64,000 nt of DNA from Burkholderiales bacterium (GCA_016223165.1 JACRPO010000007.1:1-64000); one strand, 5' to 3'; counted from the stretch's first letter, positions 1-22,698 are shown. Notes: a model not told the origin generated them from the letters alone. Numbers and translations: made by a program.

Positions 1-315
1 CACCAGGATCGCGCCGTCCATCTGCGCCGCACCGGTGATCATGTTCTTCACGTAGTCGGCGTGCCCCGGGCAGTCCACGTGCGCGTAGTGCCGCTTGCTC
101 GTCTCGTACTCCACGTGCGCGGTGTTGATCGTGATGCCGCGTGCCTTCTCCTCGGGCGCCGCATCGATCTGGTCGTACGCCTTCGCCTCGCCACCGAACT
201 TGGCCGCCAGCACCGATGTCATCGCCGCCGTCAGCGTCGTCTTGCCATGGTCCACGTGACCAATCGTGCCCACGTTCACGTGCGGCTTCTTGCGCTCGAA
301 CTTGCCTTTTGCCAT
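1..315 (-). CDS. tuf: Elongation factor Tu, N-terminal part (first tuf copy, cut by window edge)
   Basis: Only the first 105 codons are in the window. EF-Tu is the cytoplasmic GTPase that delivers aminoacyl-tRNA to the ribosome. The P-loop GHVDHGKT and the DCPGHADY motif are present. This copy follows fusA, as the distal gene of the str operon. Compared with the complete copy at 16755-17945 there are five base differences over 315 bases, all at synonymous third positions, so the visible protein is identical. The similarity stops at the start codon: the upstream sequences differ. Near-identity of separated tuf copies is the usual sign of gene conversion. Confidence 0.97.
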   Translation of the reverse strand, partial: MAKGKFERKKPHVNVGTIGHVDHGKTTLTAAMTSVLAAKFGGEAKAYDQIDAAPEEKARGITINTAHVEYETSKRHYAHVDCPGHADYVKNMITGAAQMDGAILV

Positions 316-434
316 TTCTGAAACCTCGTCGATAAAGAGCTCGCCCGTGGATCTGTTTTAGGTTTCCCCGGCGCACCCTTTGTCGCCTGCCACGGGCAGC
401 AGGCGCGGGCGCCGGGAAGACCGGCTTGAATCGT

Positions 435-2543
<2,109 letters not shown>

Positions 2544-2643
2544 CTTTCTCCAAATGCAGGGGCCGCCTTCGGGTTGGGGTCAACCCGTAGAGGCGGCCGA
2601 AAGCCGGTGTTCGCCTGAGCCGCGGCTGCGCGCCGCGCGGTCG

Positions 2644-3114
2644 TCAGAAACGGAAGTGCGAGAACGCCTTGTTGGCTTCGGCCATGCGGTGCACCTCGTC
2701 GCGCTTCTTCACCGCGCCGCCGCGGCCCTCGCTGGCTTCGAGCAGTTCGTTGGCCAGACGCGCGGCCATGCTCTTCTCGCCGCGCTTGCGCGCGCTCTCC
2801 TTCAGCCAGCGCATCGCCAGCGCCTGGCGACGGATCGGGCGCACTTCCACCGGCACCTGGTAGTTCGCACCACCGACGCGGCGGCTCTTCACTTCCACCA
2901 TCGGCTTGATGTTGTTCAGCGCCACCATGAAGATCTCGAGCGGGTCCTTGTTGGCCTTCTTCTCGACCTGGTCCAGCGCCCCATAGATGATGCGCTCGGC
3001 CACGGCCTTCTTGCCGGACTCCATGATGACGTTCATGAACTTGGAGAGATCCACCGATCCGAACTTCGGATCGGGCAGGATCTCGCGCTTGGGGACTTCG
3101 CGACGACGTGGCAT
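2644..3114 (-). CDS. rpsG: 30S ribosomal protein S7
   Basis: A 156-residue primary 16S rRNA-binding protein of the small-subunit head. It starts [20 protein letters not shown] and contains the conserved [11 protein letters not shown] segment, as expected for S7. It is the second gene of the str operon. In E. coli, S7 represses its own operon by binding the rpsL-rpsG spacer; here that spacer is about 166 bases and holds a strong hairpin at 3243-3260. Confidence 0.98.
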   Translation of the reverse strand: MPRRREVPKREILPDPKFGSVDLSKFMNVIMESGKKAVAERIIYGALDQVEKKANKDPLEIFMVALNNIKPMVEVKSRRVGGANYQVPVEVRPIRRQALAMRWLKESARKRGEKSMAARLANELLEASEGRGGAVKKRDEVHRMAEANKAFSHFRF

Positions 3115-3242
3115 GGGAGACTTCCTTCTGCTGCTTCAGTTGATGCCGCCCGACGGTGTGTCTGGCTGCATCGCGAAAGGCCACGGCGGACGGGCCTCTC
3201 ACTTACTGGCGGGAACCACCATGGCCCCGCCCGATTCGCTTG

Positions 3243-3260
3243 GCCGGCCTTCAGGCCGGC
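3243..3260 (-). promoter_or_regulatory. Hairpin in the rpsL-rpsG spacer, candidate S7 control site
   Basis: GCCGGCC and GGCCGGC form a perfect 7-bp stem around a 4-base loop in the mRNA between rpsL and rpsG. In E. coli this spacer is the S7 translational repression target. The hairpin is seen directly; its role is inferred from position only. Confidence 0.4.
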
Positions 3261-3280
3261 TCTCGTGTCTGCCGAAGGCG

Positions 3281-3658
3281 CTACGCCTTCTTGGGGCGCT
3301 TGGCGCCGTACTTCGAACGCGACTGCTTGCGGTCCTTCACACCCTGCAGGTCGAGCGAGCCACGCACGATGTGGTAGCGCACGCCGGGCAGGTCCTTCAC
3401 GCGGCCGCCACGCACGAGCACCACGCTGTGCTCCTGCAGGTTGTGGCCCTCGCCGCCGATGTACGAGATGACCTCGAAACCATTGGTCAGGCGCACCTTG
3501 GCCACCTTGCGCAGGGCCGAGTTCGGCTTCTTGGGCGTGGTCGTGTAGACGCGGGTGCAGACGCCGCGGCGCTGCGGGCTGTTCTGCATGGCCGGCGACT
3601 TGGACTTGGTCACTTCGGCCTCACGGCCGTGTCGCACGAGCTGATTGATGGTGGGCAT
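3281..3658 (-). CDS. rpsL: 30S ribosomal protein S12
   Basis: A 125-residue decoding-centre protein. The start [12 protein letters not shown] is chosen because it gives the exact family N-terminus; the frame stays open upstream but that extension resembles nothing. The [15 protein letters not shown] segment keeps the lysine at the classical streptomycin-resistance position, so the protein looks wild type. It is the first gene of the str operon, with a promoter candidate about 160 bases upstream. Confidence 0.98.
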   Translation of the reverse strand: MPTINQLVRHGREAEVTKSKSPAMQNSPQRRGVCTRVYTTTPKKPNSALRKVAKVRLTNGFEVISYIGGEGHNLQEHSVVLVRGGRVKDLPGVRYHIVRGSLDLQGVKDRKQSRSKYGAKRPKKA

Positions 3659-3696
3659 GGATCGAGCCTTGGCCGAGGGGTTCTGTTGGATGCACC

Positions 3697-3720
3697 CGTG
3701 CGTACGGTCGTGCGTACGGT
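3697..3720. repeat. Two perfect 12-bp direct repeats in the str leader
   Basis: CGTGCGTACGGT occurs twice back to back, followed by a degenerate third partial copy (CGTGCCGCACT). The repeats fall in the untranslated leader between the candidate str promoter and rpsL. The function is unknown. Confidence 0.7.
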
Positions 3721-3815
3721 CGTGCCGCACTTTCGCGCATGAGCGGGAGCCGGGCCGCCGGGCCGCCAATTCGGGTTTGCCGATTCTGGCCGCCTGACAT
3801 CGTGAAAAGCCTTCC

Positions 3816-3843
3816 ATTATATTCGCCCCGCCCTCCGCCGCAA
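3816..3843 (-). promoter_or_regulatory. Candidate sigma-70 promoter of the str operon
   Basis: On the minus strand a perfect -10 hexamer TATAAT (3821 down to 3816) is preceded, after a 16-base spacer, by TTGCGG as a partial -35 (3843 to 3838). It points at rpsL and would give a leader of roughly 150 bases. It lies just upstream of the plus-strand PIN gene, so the two transcription units diverge here. Confidence 0.6.
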
Positions 3844-3854
3844 CCGGACCCTTC

Positions 3855-4298
3855 ATGCACGAGCTGCCGGCGCCCGCCGCCACGCCCGGCGTGGTGCTCG
3901 ACACCAACGCCGTGCTCGACTGGCTCGTCTTCGCCGATCGCCGCATCGCGCCTCTGGCCGCCGCCATCGAGGCCGGGAGCCTTGCCTGGTTGGCGGCGCC
4001 ACGCATGCGCGCGGAACTAGCCGACGTGCTCCTTCGCCCGGCGATGGCGCGGCGGGTGCGCTCCGGTGAGCCCGTGCTCACCGCGTTCGATCGCCTTGCA
4101 CGCGGCTGCGACCCGCCGCCACGCGCGAGCGCCGGGCTCACCTGCAGCGATGTCGACGACCAGGTCTTTCTCGATCTGGCACTGGCCGAGCGGGCGCGCT
4201 GGCTCGTCACCCGCGACAAGGCCCTGCTCGCGCTGCACCGCCGCGCCCGCCTCCACGGCCTGACGATCGCGGTGCCGGAGGCATGGCGAGACGGCTGA
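3855..4298 (+). CDS. PIN-domain protein (putative VapC-like/COG1569-type ribonuclease)
   Basis: A 147-residue protein with a PIN-domain layout: [11 protein letters not shown] with Asp16, a mid-domain acid at Glu54 (RAELADVL), then DVDDQVF with Asp101/102, and VTRDKALL with Asp121. These acids would chelate metal for RNA cleavage. It resembles the group annotated as toxin-antitoxin system toxin component, PIN family. No antitoxin gene is adjacent. It is the only plus-strand gene inside the ribosomal/RNA polymerase cluster, between rpoC and rpsL. There is no clear Shine-Dalgarno, and its start is close to the str -35 region. PIN membership is well supported; toxin activity is inference. Confidence 0.8.
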   Translation: MHELPAPAATPGVVLDTNAVLDWLVFADRRIAPLAAAIEAGSLAWLAAPRMRAELADVLLRPAMARRVRSGEPVLTAFDRLARGCDPPPRASAGLTCSDVDDQVFLDLALAERARWLVTRDKALLALHRRARLHGLTIAVPEAWRDG

Positions 4299-4313
4299 GG
4301 CCTGCGCAAAGCA

Positions 4314-4341
4314 GAGGGGGCGGCCCGATCGCCGCCCCCTC
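4314..4341. terminator. Bidirectional hairpin terminator between the PIN gene and rpoC
   Basis: GAGGGGGCGG and CCGCCCCCTC form a perfect 10-bp stem with an 8-base loop. It sits between two convergent genes, 15 bases after the PIN stop codon and about 57 bases beyond the rpoC stop. The T tracts on either side are weak, so termination efficiency is uncertain. Confidence 0.65.
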
Positions 4342-4398
4342 GTCTCGTCTGGCGGGCGGCGCGCGGCTTCCCGCCACGCCGCTACGCCGGCCGGCCCG

Positions 4399-8655
<4,257 letters not shown>

Positions 8656-8676
8656 GGTCCTTGTCCTTTTCCTTCC

Positions 8677-12798
<4,122 letters not shown>

Positions 12799-12816
12799 TG
12801 GACAGCTCCGTGTCGA

Positions 12817-12847
12817 GAGCCGAACCCTGGGCCCTGGGGTTCGGCTC
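12817..12847 (-). promoter_or_regulatory. 11-bp hairpin just upstream of rpoB
   Basis: GAGCCGAACCC and GGGTTCGGCTC are perfectly complementary around a 9-base loop. In the rplL-rpoB mRNA the stem ends about 18 bases before the rpoB start codon. In E. coli the equivalent spacer has an attenuator and an RNase III processing site. The structure is seen; the role here is inferred. Confidence 0.5.
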
Positions 12848-12862
12848 GTCGGCGACTGGCTT

Positions 12863-12881
12863 CTCGAACGTTGCGTTCGAG
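12863..12881 (-). promoter_or_regulatory. 8-bp hairpin in the rplL-rpoB spacer
   Basis: CTCGAACG and CGTTCGAG form a perfect stem with a 3-base loop, in tandem with the hairpin at 12817-12847. A third inverted repeat (TGCAAGC/GCTTGCA, 12979-13004) is closer to rplL. Together they make the spacer strongly structured, which could set the rplL to rpoB expression ratio. Confidence 0.45.
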
Positions 12882-13051
12882 GCTTGGTGGCAGGCCACTA
12901 CCTGCCGCTGGCGGACAACCCCGGCATTGCACCGGAGCCCGACCAAACCCGTTCCCTGCAGTCGGATCAGGGAACACTTGCAAGCACGGCGCGCCGCGCT
13001 TGCAGGTGCCCCCCGGGCGGCGCCTGCCGGCACCACCTGGGAGTGACGGCC

Positions 13052-13432
13052 TTACTTGAGCTCGGCCTTCGCGCCGGCGTCCACCAGCTTCTTCAGGGCC
13101 GCGTCGGCGTCGGCCTTGGGGATGGCTTCCTTGACCGGTTTCGGCGCGCCGTCGACCAGGTCCTTGGCTTCCTTGAGGCCGAGGCCCGTGATCTCGCGTA
13201 CCGCCTTGATGACGCTGACCTTGTTGGCGCCGGCCTCCAGCAGCATCACGGTGAACTCGGTCTTCTCTTCGACCACCGCAGCAGCGGCGCCGCCGCCAGC
13301 ACCGGCGGCGGGGGCGGCCATCGCGGCAGCGGAGACGCCGAATTTCTCCTCGATGGCCTTCACGAGGTCATTGAGTTCCATCACCGTCATGCTGTCCATC
13401 GCGGACAGGAAGTTGTCTTTGTCGAATGCCAT
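13052..13432 (-). CDS. rplL: 50S ribosomal protein L7/L12
   Basis: A 126-residue stalk protein that recruits translation factors to the ribosome. It has the expected architecture: an N-terminal dimerisation helix region, an Ala/Gly-rich hinge (residues about 39-53), and a C-terminal domain starting [16 protein letters not shown] with [18 protein letters not shown]. It lies 48 bases after rplJ, whose product anchors it on the ribosome. Confidence 0.98.
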   Translation of the reverse strand: MAFDKDNFLSAMDSMTVMELNDLVKAIEEKFGVSAAAMAAPAAGAGGGAAAAVVEEKTEFTVMLLEAGANKVSVIKAVREITGLGLKEAKDLVDGAPKPVKEAIPKADADAALKKLVDAGAKAELK

Positions 13433-13480
13433 TTGGGGTTCCTCGAACAGATTTGGTTCAGTGGTTGAGCCGCGGCGCCA

Positions 13481-13978
13481 TCAGGCTGCGACTGCTTGCT
13501 TCTTCTCGGCCACGGCCGCCAGCACGCCTGCCATGCGCTGGATGGGCGACTTCAGCAGGCCGGCCACCTGGGCGATCAGCACCTCGCGGCTCGGGATGGA
13601 CGCCAGGGCCTTGACCCCGTTGGCATCCAGTGCCTTGCCGGCGAACGCGCCGCCCTTGACCACCAGCTTGTCGTTGCCCTTGGCGAAGTCGGAGATGACT
13701 TTCGCCGCGGCGACCGGGTCGCTCGAAAAGCCGTAGATCAGCGGGCCGACCATGGCACCCTGGGCCACCTCGAACGGCGTGCCGGCGACGGCGCGGCGGG
13801 CGAGCGTGTTCTTCAGCACATGAAGGTACACGCCCTTGGCCCGCGCATCGACGCGCAGCTTGTTCAGGCTTTCCACGGAGAGGCCACGGTACTCGGCCAG
13901 CGCCAAGGTCTGTGAACGCGCGACCTGCGCGGACACACCCTCGATCACGGCTGCCTTCTCGTTGCGGTTGAGACTCAA
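13481..13978 (-). CDS. rplJ: 50S ribosomal protein L10
   Basis: A 165-residue protein that anchors the L7/L12 stalk to 23S rRNA. It starts [20 protein letters not shown], the typical betaproteobacterial form. It begins the rplJL-rpoBC part of the cluster after a 338-base spacer from rplA, the position where L10 or the L10-L12 complex represses its own translation in other bacteria. Confidence 0.98.
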   Translation of the reverse strand: MSLNRNEKAAVIEGVSAQVARSQTLALAEYRGLSVESLNKLRVDARAKGVYLHVLKNTLARRAVAGTPFEVAQGAMVGPLIYGFSSDPVAAAKVISDFAKGNDKLVVKGGAFAGKALDANGVKALASIPSREVLIAQVAGLLKSPIQRMAGVLAAVAEKKQAVAA

Positions 13979-14316
13979 AGGTCTGGCTCCTCACACATCA
14001 CGTGTCGTCGCGGCGGCGCCCGGGCGGGCATCACCCCTTCGACACACCTTGGATATCAGCGACCTTCTGTTCATCCGAAAAGAAACCCTGGCACCAGAGA
14101 CGCTCTTCAGTTCGCAGCGGGACCGCCATCTGCGCTGGCCGCGGGGCCTCGCATCGCTGCGAGGCCTCGTGATTAAGGAGCCCGTCCTTGCGGGACGACC
14201 TCCGCCAGCGGTCTTCGATGGCCCGCCGCCCGCACTCTCGTGCCGGCCGCGGCCCACCAAATCCTCATCCGGCGCGCGCGCCAGACTCAGCGCGCGTGCC
14301 GATCATTCACTTCGCG
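13979..14316 (-). promoter_or_regulatory. rplA-rplJ spacer, candidate L10 leader
   Basis: This 338-base gap has no convincing coding sequence. It contains a perfect 9-bp hairpin with a 4-base loop (GGCCTCGCA/TGCGAGGCC, 14145-14166). In many bacteria the mRNA upstream of rplJ is bound by L10 or L10-L12. The position and length fit such a leader, but I could not match it to a known consensus by eye. A promoter for rplJL-rpoBC may also lie here. Confidence 0.45.
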
Positions 14317-15027
14317 TCAGGCCGAAGCCCCAGCGACGGCGATCGTTGCGGTATCCACCCGCACGCCCACGCCCATGGTCGAAGACACGGCCACCTTCTT
14401 CAGGTAGATGCCCTTGCTGCTCGCCGGCTTGGCCTTGTTCAGCCCGTCGAGCAGGGCGCGCAGGTTGGCCGTGAGCTTGTCGGCGTCGAACGAGCGGCGG
14501 CCGATCGTCGCGTGCACGATGCCGGCCTTGTCGACGCGGAACTGCACCTGGCCCGCCTTGGCGTTCTTCACCGCCGTGGCGACGTCGGGCGTCACGGTGC
14601 CGACCTTGGGGTTCGGCATCAGGCCGCGCGGGCCCAGGATCTGGCCGAGCGTGCCGACCACGCGCATCGTGTCCGGGCTGGCGATGACGACATCGAAGTC
14701 CATCTTGCCGGCCTTGATCTCGGCGGCGAGGTCATCCATGCCGACGATGTCGGCGCCGGCGGCCTTGGCCTCCTCGGCCTTGGGCCCTTGCGCGAACACG
14801 GCCACGCGCTTGGTCTTGCCGGTGCCCGCAGGCATGACGACCGCGCCGCGCACGACCTGGTCGCTCTTCTTGGCGTCGATGCCCAACTGCACGGCGACGT
14901 CGATCGACTCGTCGAACTTGGCGGTCGCGCATTCCTTGACCAGCGCGAGGGCGGCGTCCAGCGCATAGAGCTTGTCGCTGTCGACCTTGCCCTTCAGCGC
15001 CTTGGCCTTCTTGGTGAGCTGCGTCAT
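14317..15027 (-). CDS. rplA: 50S ribosomal protein L1
   Basis: A 236-residue protein of the mobile L1 stalk, involved in E-site tRNA release and in autoregulation of rplKA. It contains [20 protein letters not shown] and [15 protein letters not shown], both diagnostic for L1. It is 4 bases downstream of rplK, so the two are very probably translationally coupled. Confidence 0.98.
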   Translation of the reverse strand: MTQLTKKAKALKGKVDSDKLYALDAALALVKECATAKFDESIDVAVQLGIDAKKSDQVVRGAVVMPAGTGKTKRVAVFAQGPKAEEAKAAGADIVGMDDLAAEIKAGKMDFDVVIASPDTMRVVGTLGQILGPRGLMPNPKVGTVTPDVATAVKNAKAGQVQFRVDKAGIVHATIGRRSFDADKLTANLRALLDGLNKAKPASSKGIYLKKVAVSSTMGVGVRVDTATIAVAGASA

Positions 15028-15031
15028 GGCG

Positions 15032-15466
15032 TCAGACTCCTTCCACGGTCAGGCCCATCGACCGGGCGGAGCCGGCGATGATCTTCACCGCCGCGTCGAG
15101 GCTGGCGGCGTTGAGGTCCTTGGTCTTGATCTTGGCGATTTCCTCGAGCTGCGCCCGCGTGACTTTGCCCACCTTCTCCAGGTGCGGCTTGCCCGAGCCC
15201 TTCTCGATCTTGGCCGCCTTCTTCAGCAGCACGGTCGCCGGCGGCGACTTGATGATGAAGGTGAAGCTCTTGTCGGCGAACGCCGTGATGATCACCGGCA
15301 GCTTCATGCCGGGCTCATAGCCCGCCTGGGTCTGCGCGTTGAACGCCTTGCAGAACTCCATGATGTTCAGCCCGCGCTGGCCGAGGGCGGGGCCGATGGG
15401 GGGCGATGGGTTCGCCTTGCCCGCCGGGACTTGCAGCTTGATGAAGCCGACGATCTTCTTTGCCAT
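15032..15466 (-). CDS. rplK: 50S ribosomal protein L11
   Basis: A 144-residue protein of the GTPase-associated centre, needed for stringent-response activation by RelA. It begins [20 protein letters not shown], followed by [19 protein letters not shown], the standard L11 N-terminal domain with its proline helix. It precedes rplA by 4 bases. Confidence 0.98.
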   Translation of the reverse strand: MAKKIVGFIKLQVPAGKANPSPPIGPALGQRGLNIMEFCKAFNAQTQAGYEPGMKLPVIITAFADKSFTFIIKSPPATVLLKKAAKIEKGSGKPHLEKVGKVTRAQLEEIAKIKTKDLNAASLDAAVKIIAGSARSMGLTVEGV

Positions 15467-15567
15467 GAATGGCTCCTGCCGAGTTCAGACGACCGCTTGC
15501 GCGATCTCCTCGTCGATCGACCCTGATGGAGTCGGCGTGCCGGGGTCGGGACGGCGCGCCACGGGAC

Positions 15568-16143
15568 TCAAACCTTCTCGACCTGCGCGAAGTCGAGCTC
15601 CACCGGCGTCGCGCGCCCGAAGATGGTGACCGACACGCGCACCTTGCTCTTCTCGTAGTTGACCTCTTCGACCGCACCGTTGAAGTCGGTGAAGGGACCT
15701 TCCTTGACGCGCACGAGCTCGCCGACGGTCCACTCGACCTTGGGCTTGGGCTTGTCCACGCCTTCCTGCATCTGGCTCACGATCTTGGCCACCTCGGCCT
15801 CGGAGATCGGGGCCGGGCGGTTGCGCGCGCCACCGATGAAGCCGGTGACCTTGCTCGTGTGCTTCACGAGGTGCCAGGTGTCGTCGGCCATCTCCATCTC
15901 GACGAGCACGTAGCCCGGGTAGATGCGGCGTTCGGTGACGCTCTTCTTGCCGTTCTTCAGCTCCACCACCTCTTCGGTGGGCACGAGGATGCGGCCGAAC
16001 TTGTCCTGCATGCCGGCGCGGTCGATGCGCTCGCGCAGGTTGCGCTCCACGGCCTTCTCCATGCCGGAGTAGGCATGCACGATGTACCAGCGCTTGTTGC
16101 CCTGGGTGCTCATGGAGAAGGCGGGTTGAACTTGATCGCTCAT
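15568..16143 (-). CDS. nusG: Transcription termination/antitermination factor NusG
   Basis: A 191-residue protein with an N-terminal NGN domain ([39 protein letters not shown]) and a C-terminal KOW domain ([22 protein letters not shown]). It binds RNA polymerase to aid processivity and links it to Rho or S10. It lies 19 bases after secE. The start used gives an [17 protein letters not shown] tail; a shorter start at the second Met (16110) is possible. Confidence 0.98.
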   Translation of the reverse strand: MSDQVQPAFSMSTQGNKRWYIVHAYSGMEKAVERNLRERIDRAGMQDKFGRILVPTEEVVELKNGKKSVTERRIYPGYVLVEMEMADDTWHLVKHTSKVTGFIGGARNRPAPISEAEVAKIVSQMQEGVDKPKPKVEWTVGELVRVKEGPFTDFNGAVEEVNYEKSKVRVSVTIFGRATPVELDFAQVEKV

Positions 16144-16162
16144 GGTCTTGTTCCCTTGTCCT

Positions 16163-16549
16163 TCAACGGCGCCAGCCCAGGACGAGGTCGTACAGCGCCC
16201 ACTCCAGCGTCTTGTCGGTGAGCCACAGGAAGAGCGCCATGACGAAGACGAAGGCGAAGACGTAGCCCGTCATCTGCACGGCCTCCTTGCGGGTGGGCCA
16301 GACGACCTTCTTGACCTCGCGCACCGAGTCGCGACCGAAGGCGATGAGCTGCTTGCCCGGCTCGGAGGTGAAGAACACCGCCACCGCGGCCGCGATCAGC
16401 GCCAGCAGTGCCAGCACGCGCAGCCACAAGTCCTGCTTGCCCAGCACATAGAACGCCGCGATGCCGCCGACGAGCAGCAGCACCGCTCCGGCGAGCTTGG
16501 CCTTGTCTGCGCCGGTGGAGACGGTATCGACGGTCGTAGGGTTGGACAT
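16163..16549 (-). CDS. secE: Preprotein translocase subunit SecE
   Basis: A 128-residue inner-membrane protein of the SecYEG channel. There are three predicted membrane segments: about residues 20-36, 42-60 and 96-117. The conserved cytoplasmic motif [20 protein letters not shown] comes before the last one. The start [10 protein letters not shown] is preferred over a Met nine codons upstream because it matches the family N-terminus. The three-segment form is common in Proteobacteria. Confidence 0.96.
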   Translation of the reverse strand: MSNPTTVDTVSTGADKAKLAGAVLLLVGGIAAFYVLGKQDLWLRVLALLALIAAAVAVFFTSEPGKQLIAFGRDSVREVKKVVWPTRKEAVQMTGYVFAFVFVMALFLWLTDKTLEWALYDLVLGWRR

Positions 16550-16668
16550 GAAGTGCTTCAGGAACGAAGCCCGCAACGCGCGTCTGGGCGCCTGCGGGCC
16601 GCTTTCGGAGGGCCTGGGCCAGGCCGCTAGGGCAATCGGGTGGGCAAACGAGCGCGAACGAGGTCAGG

Positions 16669-16744
16669 TGGCAGGGGCAGAGGGAATCGAACCCCCAACC
16701 TTCGGTTTTGGAGACCGACGCTCTGCCAATTGAGCTATACCCCT
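16669..16744 (-). tRNA. trnW: tRNA-Trp (CCA anticodon)
   Basis: Read on the minus strand this is a 76-base cloverleaf with encoded CCA. The seven acceptor pairs all close (AGGGGTA with TGCCCCT, including one G-T), the T loop is GTTCGATTC, and the anticodon loop is CTCCAAA. It sits between tuf and secE, the classic position in proteobacteria. Confidence 0.97.
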
Positions 16745-16754
16745 ACGGAAGACC

Positions 16755-17945
<1,191 letters not shown>

Positions 17946-18001
17946 CTTCGGACTCCTGGCTGAATACGAATGACGAGATCAGAAAATACGACGTCGATGA
18001 A

Positions 18002-18076
<75 letters not shown>

Positions 18077-18163
18077 ATCGGTACGGGTCTGGCGTCGGGC
18101 ACGAGGAGCGCGCTGAGGACAGACCGGTAACGACAGCGATGGGGTGCGAAGGCGAGAAGAAGC

Positions 18164-18237
18164 TGGAGCGGGAGACGGGAATCGAACCCGCGTCATTAGC
18201 TTGGAAGGCTAAGGTTCTGCCATTGAACTACTCCCGC
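18164..18237 (-). tRNA. trnG: tRNA-Gly (TCC anticodon)
   Basis: A minus-strand 74-base gene with encoded CCA. The acceptor GCGGGAG pairs with CTCCCGC, the anticodon loop is CTTCCAA, and the T arm is CGGGTTCGATTCCCG. It is the second gene of the tRNA-tuf operon. Confidence 0.97.
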
Positions 18238-18280
18238 GGGCGCTGACGAAGGCACGATCGAAACCACTGACGAAGCCGGT

Positions 18281-18366
18281 TGGTGGAGGAGGCTGGATTC
18301 GAACCAGCGTAGGCGTAAGCCAACAGATTTACAGTCTGCCCCCTTTAGCCACTCGGGCACCCCTCC
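18281..18366 (-). tRNA. trnY: tRNA-Tyr (GTA anticodon)
   Basis: A minus-strand 86-base class II tRNA with a long variable arm and encoded CCA. The acceptor GGAGGGG pairs with the 3' CCTCC region, and the anticodon loop is CTGTAAA. It is the first gene of the tRNA-tuf-tRNA-secE-nusG unit. Confidence 0.97.
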
Positions 18367-18380
18367 AGGGAGAACCCGCA

Positions 18381-18389
18381 AGTATAGCA
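18381..18389 (-). promoter_or_regulatory. Candidate extended -10 promoter of the tRNA-tuf operon
   Basis: On the minus strand TGCTATACT forms an extended -10 element (TGn plus TATACT). The predicted start is about 8 bases before tRNA-Tyr and is followed by a GC-rich discriminator, typical of stringently controlled tRNA promoters. No good -35 is seen at normal spacing. A TTGACG further upstream (18561-18556) lacks a matching -10. Confidence 0.45.
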
Positions 18390-18611
18390 GCGCCCGGAGG
18401 GTGGACCGCGCGCCACTCCTGGACCGCTTGCCCGCCAGCCGTCTTGACTTCCAGCGCCCTGGCACGCCCTCGCGCTGCCGGCGCCGATCGGCCGGGTCCG
18501 CGTGCGGCCCGTCGGACGGAGTGTCGCAGGTGAGTAGTCGCACACTTTGTCATATCGTCAACGGGACAGAGCCAATGGGCCGGTAGCCCGACAGCGTCCC
18601 GGCGGAACCGC

Positions 18612-19409
18612 TCAAGCGAACAGCGCTGCCAGCGCCAGCCCGGGGTCGGACGCTCGCATGAAAGCCTCGCCGACGAGGAAGGCGCCGATTCCGGCGGCGC
18701 GCATGCGCCGCACGTCGTCGGGGCCGAGGATGCCCGACTCGGTGATCAGCAGCCGGTCGGCCGGCACCCGCGGCAGCAGGTCGACGGTCGTCTGCAGCGA
18801 GACCTCGAAGGTGCGCAGGTTGCGGTTGTTGACCCCCACGAGCGGCGTATTCAGGCGCAGCGCGCGCTCGAGTTCGTCGCCGTCGTGTACCTCCACGAGC
18901 ACGGCCAGGCCGAGCGCATGGGCACAGGCCTCCAGATCGGCCATCTGCGCGTCGTCGAGGCAGGCGACGATGAGCAGGATGGCATCGGCACCGATCGCGC
19001 GTGCCTCCACTACCTGGTACTCGTCGACGATGAAGTCCTTGCGCAGCGCCGGCAGCGCACATGCCGCCCGCGCCAGGCCGAGATACCGCGCGTCGCCCTG
19101 GAAGAACGACACGTCGGTGAGCACGCTCAGACAAGCGGCGCCGTGCCGCGCGTAGCTGGCCGCGATCTCGGCGGGCACGAAATGCTCGCGCAGGATGCCC
19201 TTGCTCGGGCTGGCGCGCTTGACCTCGGCGATCACGGCGCTCTCGCCGGCCTGCAGCCTGGCGCGCAGGGCGCCCTCGAAGTCGCGCAGCCCGCGGCGCG
19301 CATCGGCCGACTCGGCCTCCTCGCGCCAGCTCGCGAGCGAGCGCTTCGCGCGGCCGGCCGCGATTTCCTCGCGCTTGACGGCGACGATGCGCTGCAGGAT
19401 GTCGGACAT
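18612..19409 (-). CDS. trpC: Indole-3-glycerol phosphate synthase
   Basis: A 265-residue (beta/alpha)8 enzyme that closes carboxyphenylaminodeoxyribulose phosphate to indole-3-glycerol phosphate in tryptophan synthesis. The characteristic motifs are [42 protein letters not shown] and ITESGI. The start [16 protein letters not shown] was chosen because it is the family N-terminus; the frame stays open upstream through trpD. It is the last gene of trpE-G-D-C and follows trpD by 29 bases. Confidence 0.97.
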   Translation of the reverse strand: MSDILQRIVAVKREEIAAGRAKRSLASWREEAESADARRGLRDFEGALRARLQAGESAVIAEVKRASPSKGILREHFVPAEIAASYARHGAACLSVLTDVSFFQGDARYLGLARAACALPALRKDFIVDEYQVVEARAIGADAILLIVACLDDAQMADLEACAHALGLAVLVEVHDGDELERALRLNTPLVGVNNRNLRTFEVSLQTTVDLLPRVPADRLLITESGILGPDDVRRMRAAGIGAFLVGEAFMRASDPGLALAALFA

Positions 19410-19438
19410 GGTCGCGCTCCCTTCCCGCCCGGTCCGCC

Positions 19439-20476
19439 TCAGGCCGCCGGCCTGAACTTGTTCGTCACGCTCACGAACTGCGAAAGCTTGGCCAGCGCCG
19501 CACCCGAAGCCACCGCCTCGCGTGCGCGCTTCACACCCTCGGCCACCGAAGCGGCCACGCCGGCGCAATAGAGCCCGGCACCGGCGTTGAGCAGCACCAC
19601 GTCGCGCACCGGCCCGTCTTCGTTGGCGAGCGCCCGCTGGATACATTGCACCGACTCCTGCTGGTCGGCCACCCGCAGCACGCGCGAGTCGTACACCGGC
19701 AGCCCGAAGTCGCTCGGGTGCACCACGTACTCGCGCACTTCGCCCGCCTTGAGCTCGCCGACCAAGGTCTCGCCCGACAGCGACACCTCGTCCATGCCGT
19801 TCATGCCGTAGACGACCATCACGTGCTCGCTGCCCAGGCGTTGCAGCACGCGCACCTGGATGCCCACCAGGTCGGGGTGGAACACCCCCAGCAGCTGGTT
19901 CGGCGCGCCGGCCGGGTTGGTGAGCGGGCCGAGGATGTTGAAGATCGTGCGCACGCCCAGCTCCTTGCGCACCGGCGCCGCGTGCTTCATCGCCGAATGG
20001 TGGTTGGGCGCGAACATGAAGCCGATCCCCGTCTCGGCAAGACACTGCGCCACCTGCTCCGGCTTCAGCCCGATGAAGGCGCCCAGAGCCTCGAGGACGT
20101 CGGCCGAGCCCGAGGTCGAGGAGACGCTGCGCCCGCCGTGCTTGGCCACGCGCGCGCCGGCCGCCGCGGCAACGAACATGGAAGCCGTGGAGATGTTGAA
20201 CGTGTGCGAGCCGTCGCCGCCCGTGCCGACGATGTCCACGAGATGCGTGCGGTCGGCCACCGCCACCGGCGTGGCGAACTCGCGCATCACCTGCGCCGCC
20301 GCCGCGATCTCGCCGATGGTCTCCTTCTTGACGCGCAAGCCCATCGTGATCGCGGCGATCATCACCGGGCTCATCTCGCCGCTCATGATGCGGCGCATCA
20401 GCGCCAGCATCTCGTCGTGGAAGATCTCGCGATGCTCGATGACGCGCACCAGCGCCTCGGTGTTGCTGATCGCCAT
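19439..20476 (-). CDS. trpD: Anthranilate phosphoribosyltransferase
   Basis: A 345-residue enzyme that transfers phosphoribose from PRPP to anthranilate. Visible motifs are [37 protein letters not shown] and [11 protein letters not shown]. The start [15 protein letters not shown] is preceded by a GAGGAG Shine-Dalgarno (seen as ctcctc on the plus strand) about 7 bases away. It lies 43 bases after trpG. Confidence 0.97.
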   Translation of the reverse strand: MAISNTEALVRVIEHREIFHDEMLALMRRIMSGEMSPVMIAAITMGLRVKKETIGEIAAAAQVMREFATPVAVADRTHLVDIVGTGGDGSHTFNISTASMFVAAAAGARVAKHGGRSVSSTSGSADVLEALGAFIGLKPEQVAQCLAETGIGFMFAPNHHSAMKHAAPVRKELGVRTIFNILGPLTNPAGAPNQLLGVFHPDLVGIQVRVLQRLGSEHVMVVYGMNGMDEVSLSGETLVGELKAGEVREYVVHPSDFGLPVYDSRVLRVADQQESVQCIQRALANEDGPVRDVVLLNAGAGLYCAGVAASVAEGVKRAREAVASGAALAKLSQFVSVTNKFRPAA

Positions 20477-20519
20477 GGGCGGCTCCTCTCGGTGGTTCTC
20501 GTGGTCGTCGTCCAAGGCG

Positions 20520-21104
20520 TCAGTGCGCCGGACGCAGGAAGTTCCCCAGCAGGGCATGCCCGTGCTCGCTGAGGATGGACTCCGGGTGGAACTGCACGCC
20601 CTCCAGCGGCGCGGGCGTGCCGGCCAGCTCGGTGTGGCGCACGCCCATGATCTCGCCGTCCTCGGCAGTGGACGTGACCTCCAGCGCCGGCGGGCAGCTC
20701 GCGCGCTCGATCACCAGCGAGTGATAGCGGACGACGCGGAAGCGCTGCGGCAGCCCGGTGTAGACGCCGCGCCCGTCGTGCTCGAGGGTGCTGGCCTTGC
20801 CGTGCATCTGCACCTTGGCGCGCACGATGCGCCCGCCCAGTGCCGCGCCGATCGCCTGGTGGCCGAGGCACACGCCGAGGATGGGCAGCTTGCCCATGAA
20901 GTGCCGGATCGCCTCGACGCAGATGCCGGCCTCGGCCGGCGAGCAGGGGCCGGGAGAGAACACGAGCCGCTCGGGCTGCAGCGCCTCGATGCCGGCGACG
21001 GTGATCTCGTCGTTGCGGAACACGCGCACGTCCTCGCCGAGCTCGCCGAAGTACTGCACGAGGTTGTAGGTGAAGCTGTCGTAGTTGTCGATCATCAGCA
21101 GCAT
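20520..21104 (-). CDS. trpG: Anthranilate synthase glutamine amidotransferase subunit
   Basis: A 194-residue class I glutamine amidotransferase that supplies ammonia to TrpE. The nucleophile motif is [11 protein letters not shown] and the other triad residues are in VQFHPESI. The start [19 protein letters not shown] is the family N-terminus. In many proteobacteria this subunit also serves p-aminobenzoate synthesis (PabA); that dual use is possible here but not visible. Confidence 0.96.
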   Translation of the reverse strand: MLLMIDNYDSFTYNLVQYFGELGEDVRVFRNDEITVAGIEALQPERLVFSPGPCSPAEAGICVEAIRHFMGKLPILGVCLGHQAIGAALGGRIVRAKVQMHGKASTLEHDGRGVYTGLPQRFRVVRYHSLVIERASCPPALEVTSTAEDGEIMGVRHTELAGTPAPLEGVQFHPESILSEHGHALLGNFLRPAH

Positions 21105-21210
21105 GGTCAAGCCTCCCGCCGGGCCGCCCCAAGGGAGGCCGACGCCCCCGAGGCTGCGAAGCGGCCGCCAGTGCGGCCGGGGGGCGGCGAATGCAGTGAG
21201 CTTGCGGACA

Positions 21211-22698
<1,488 letters not shown>

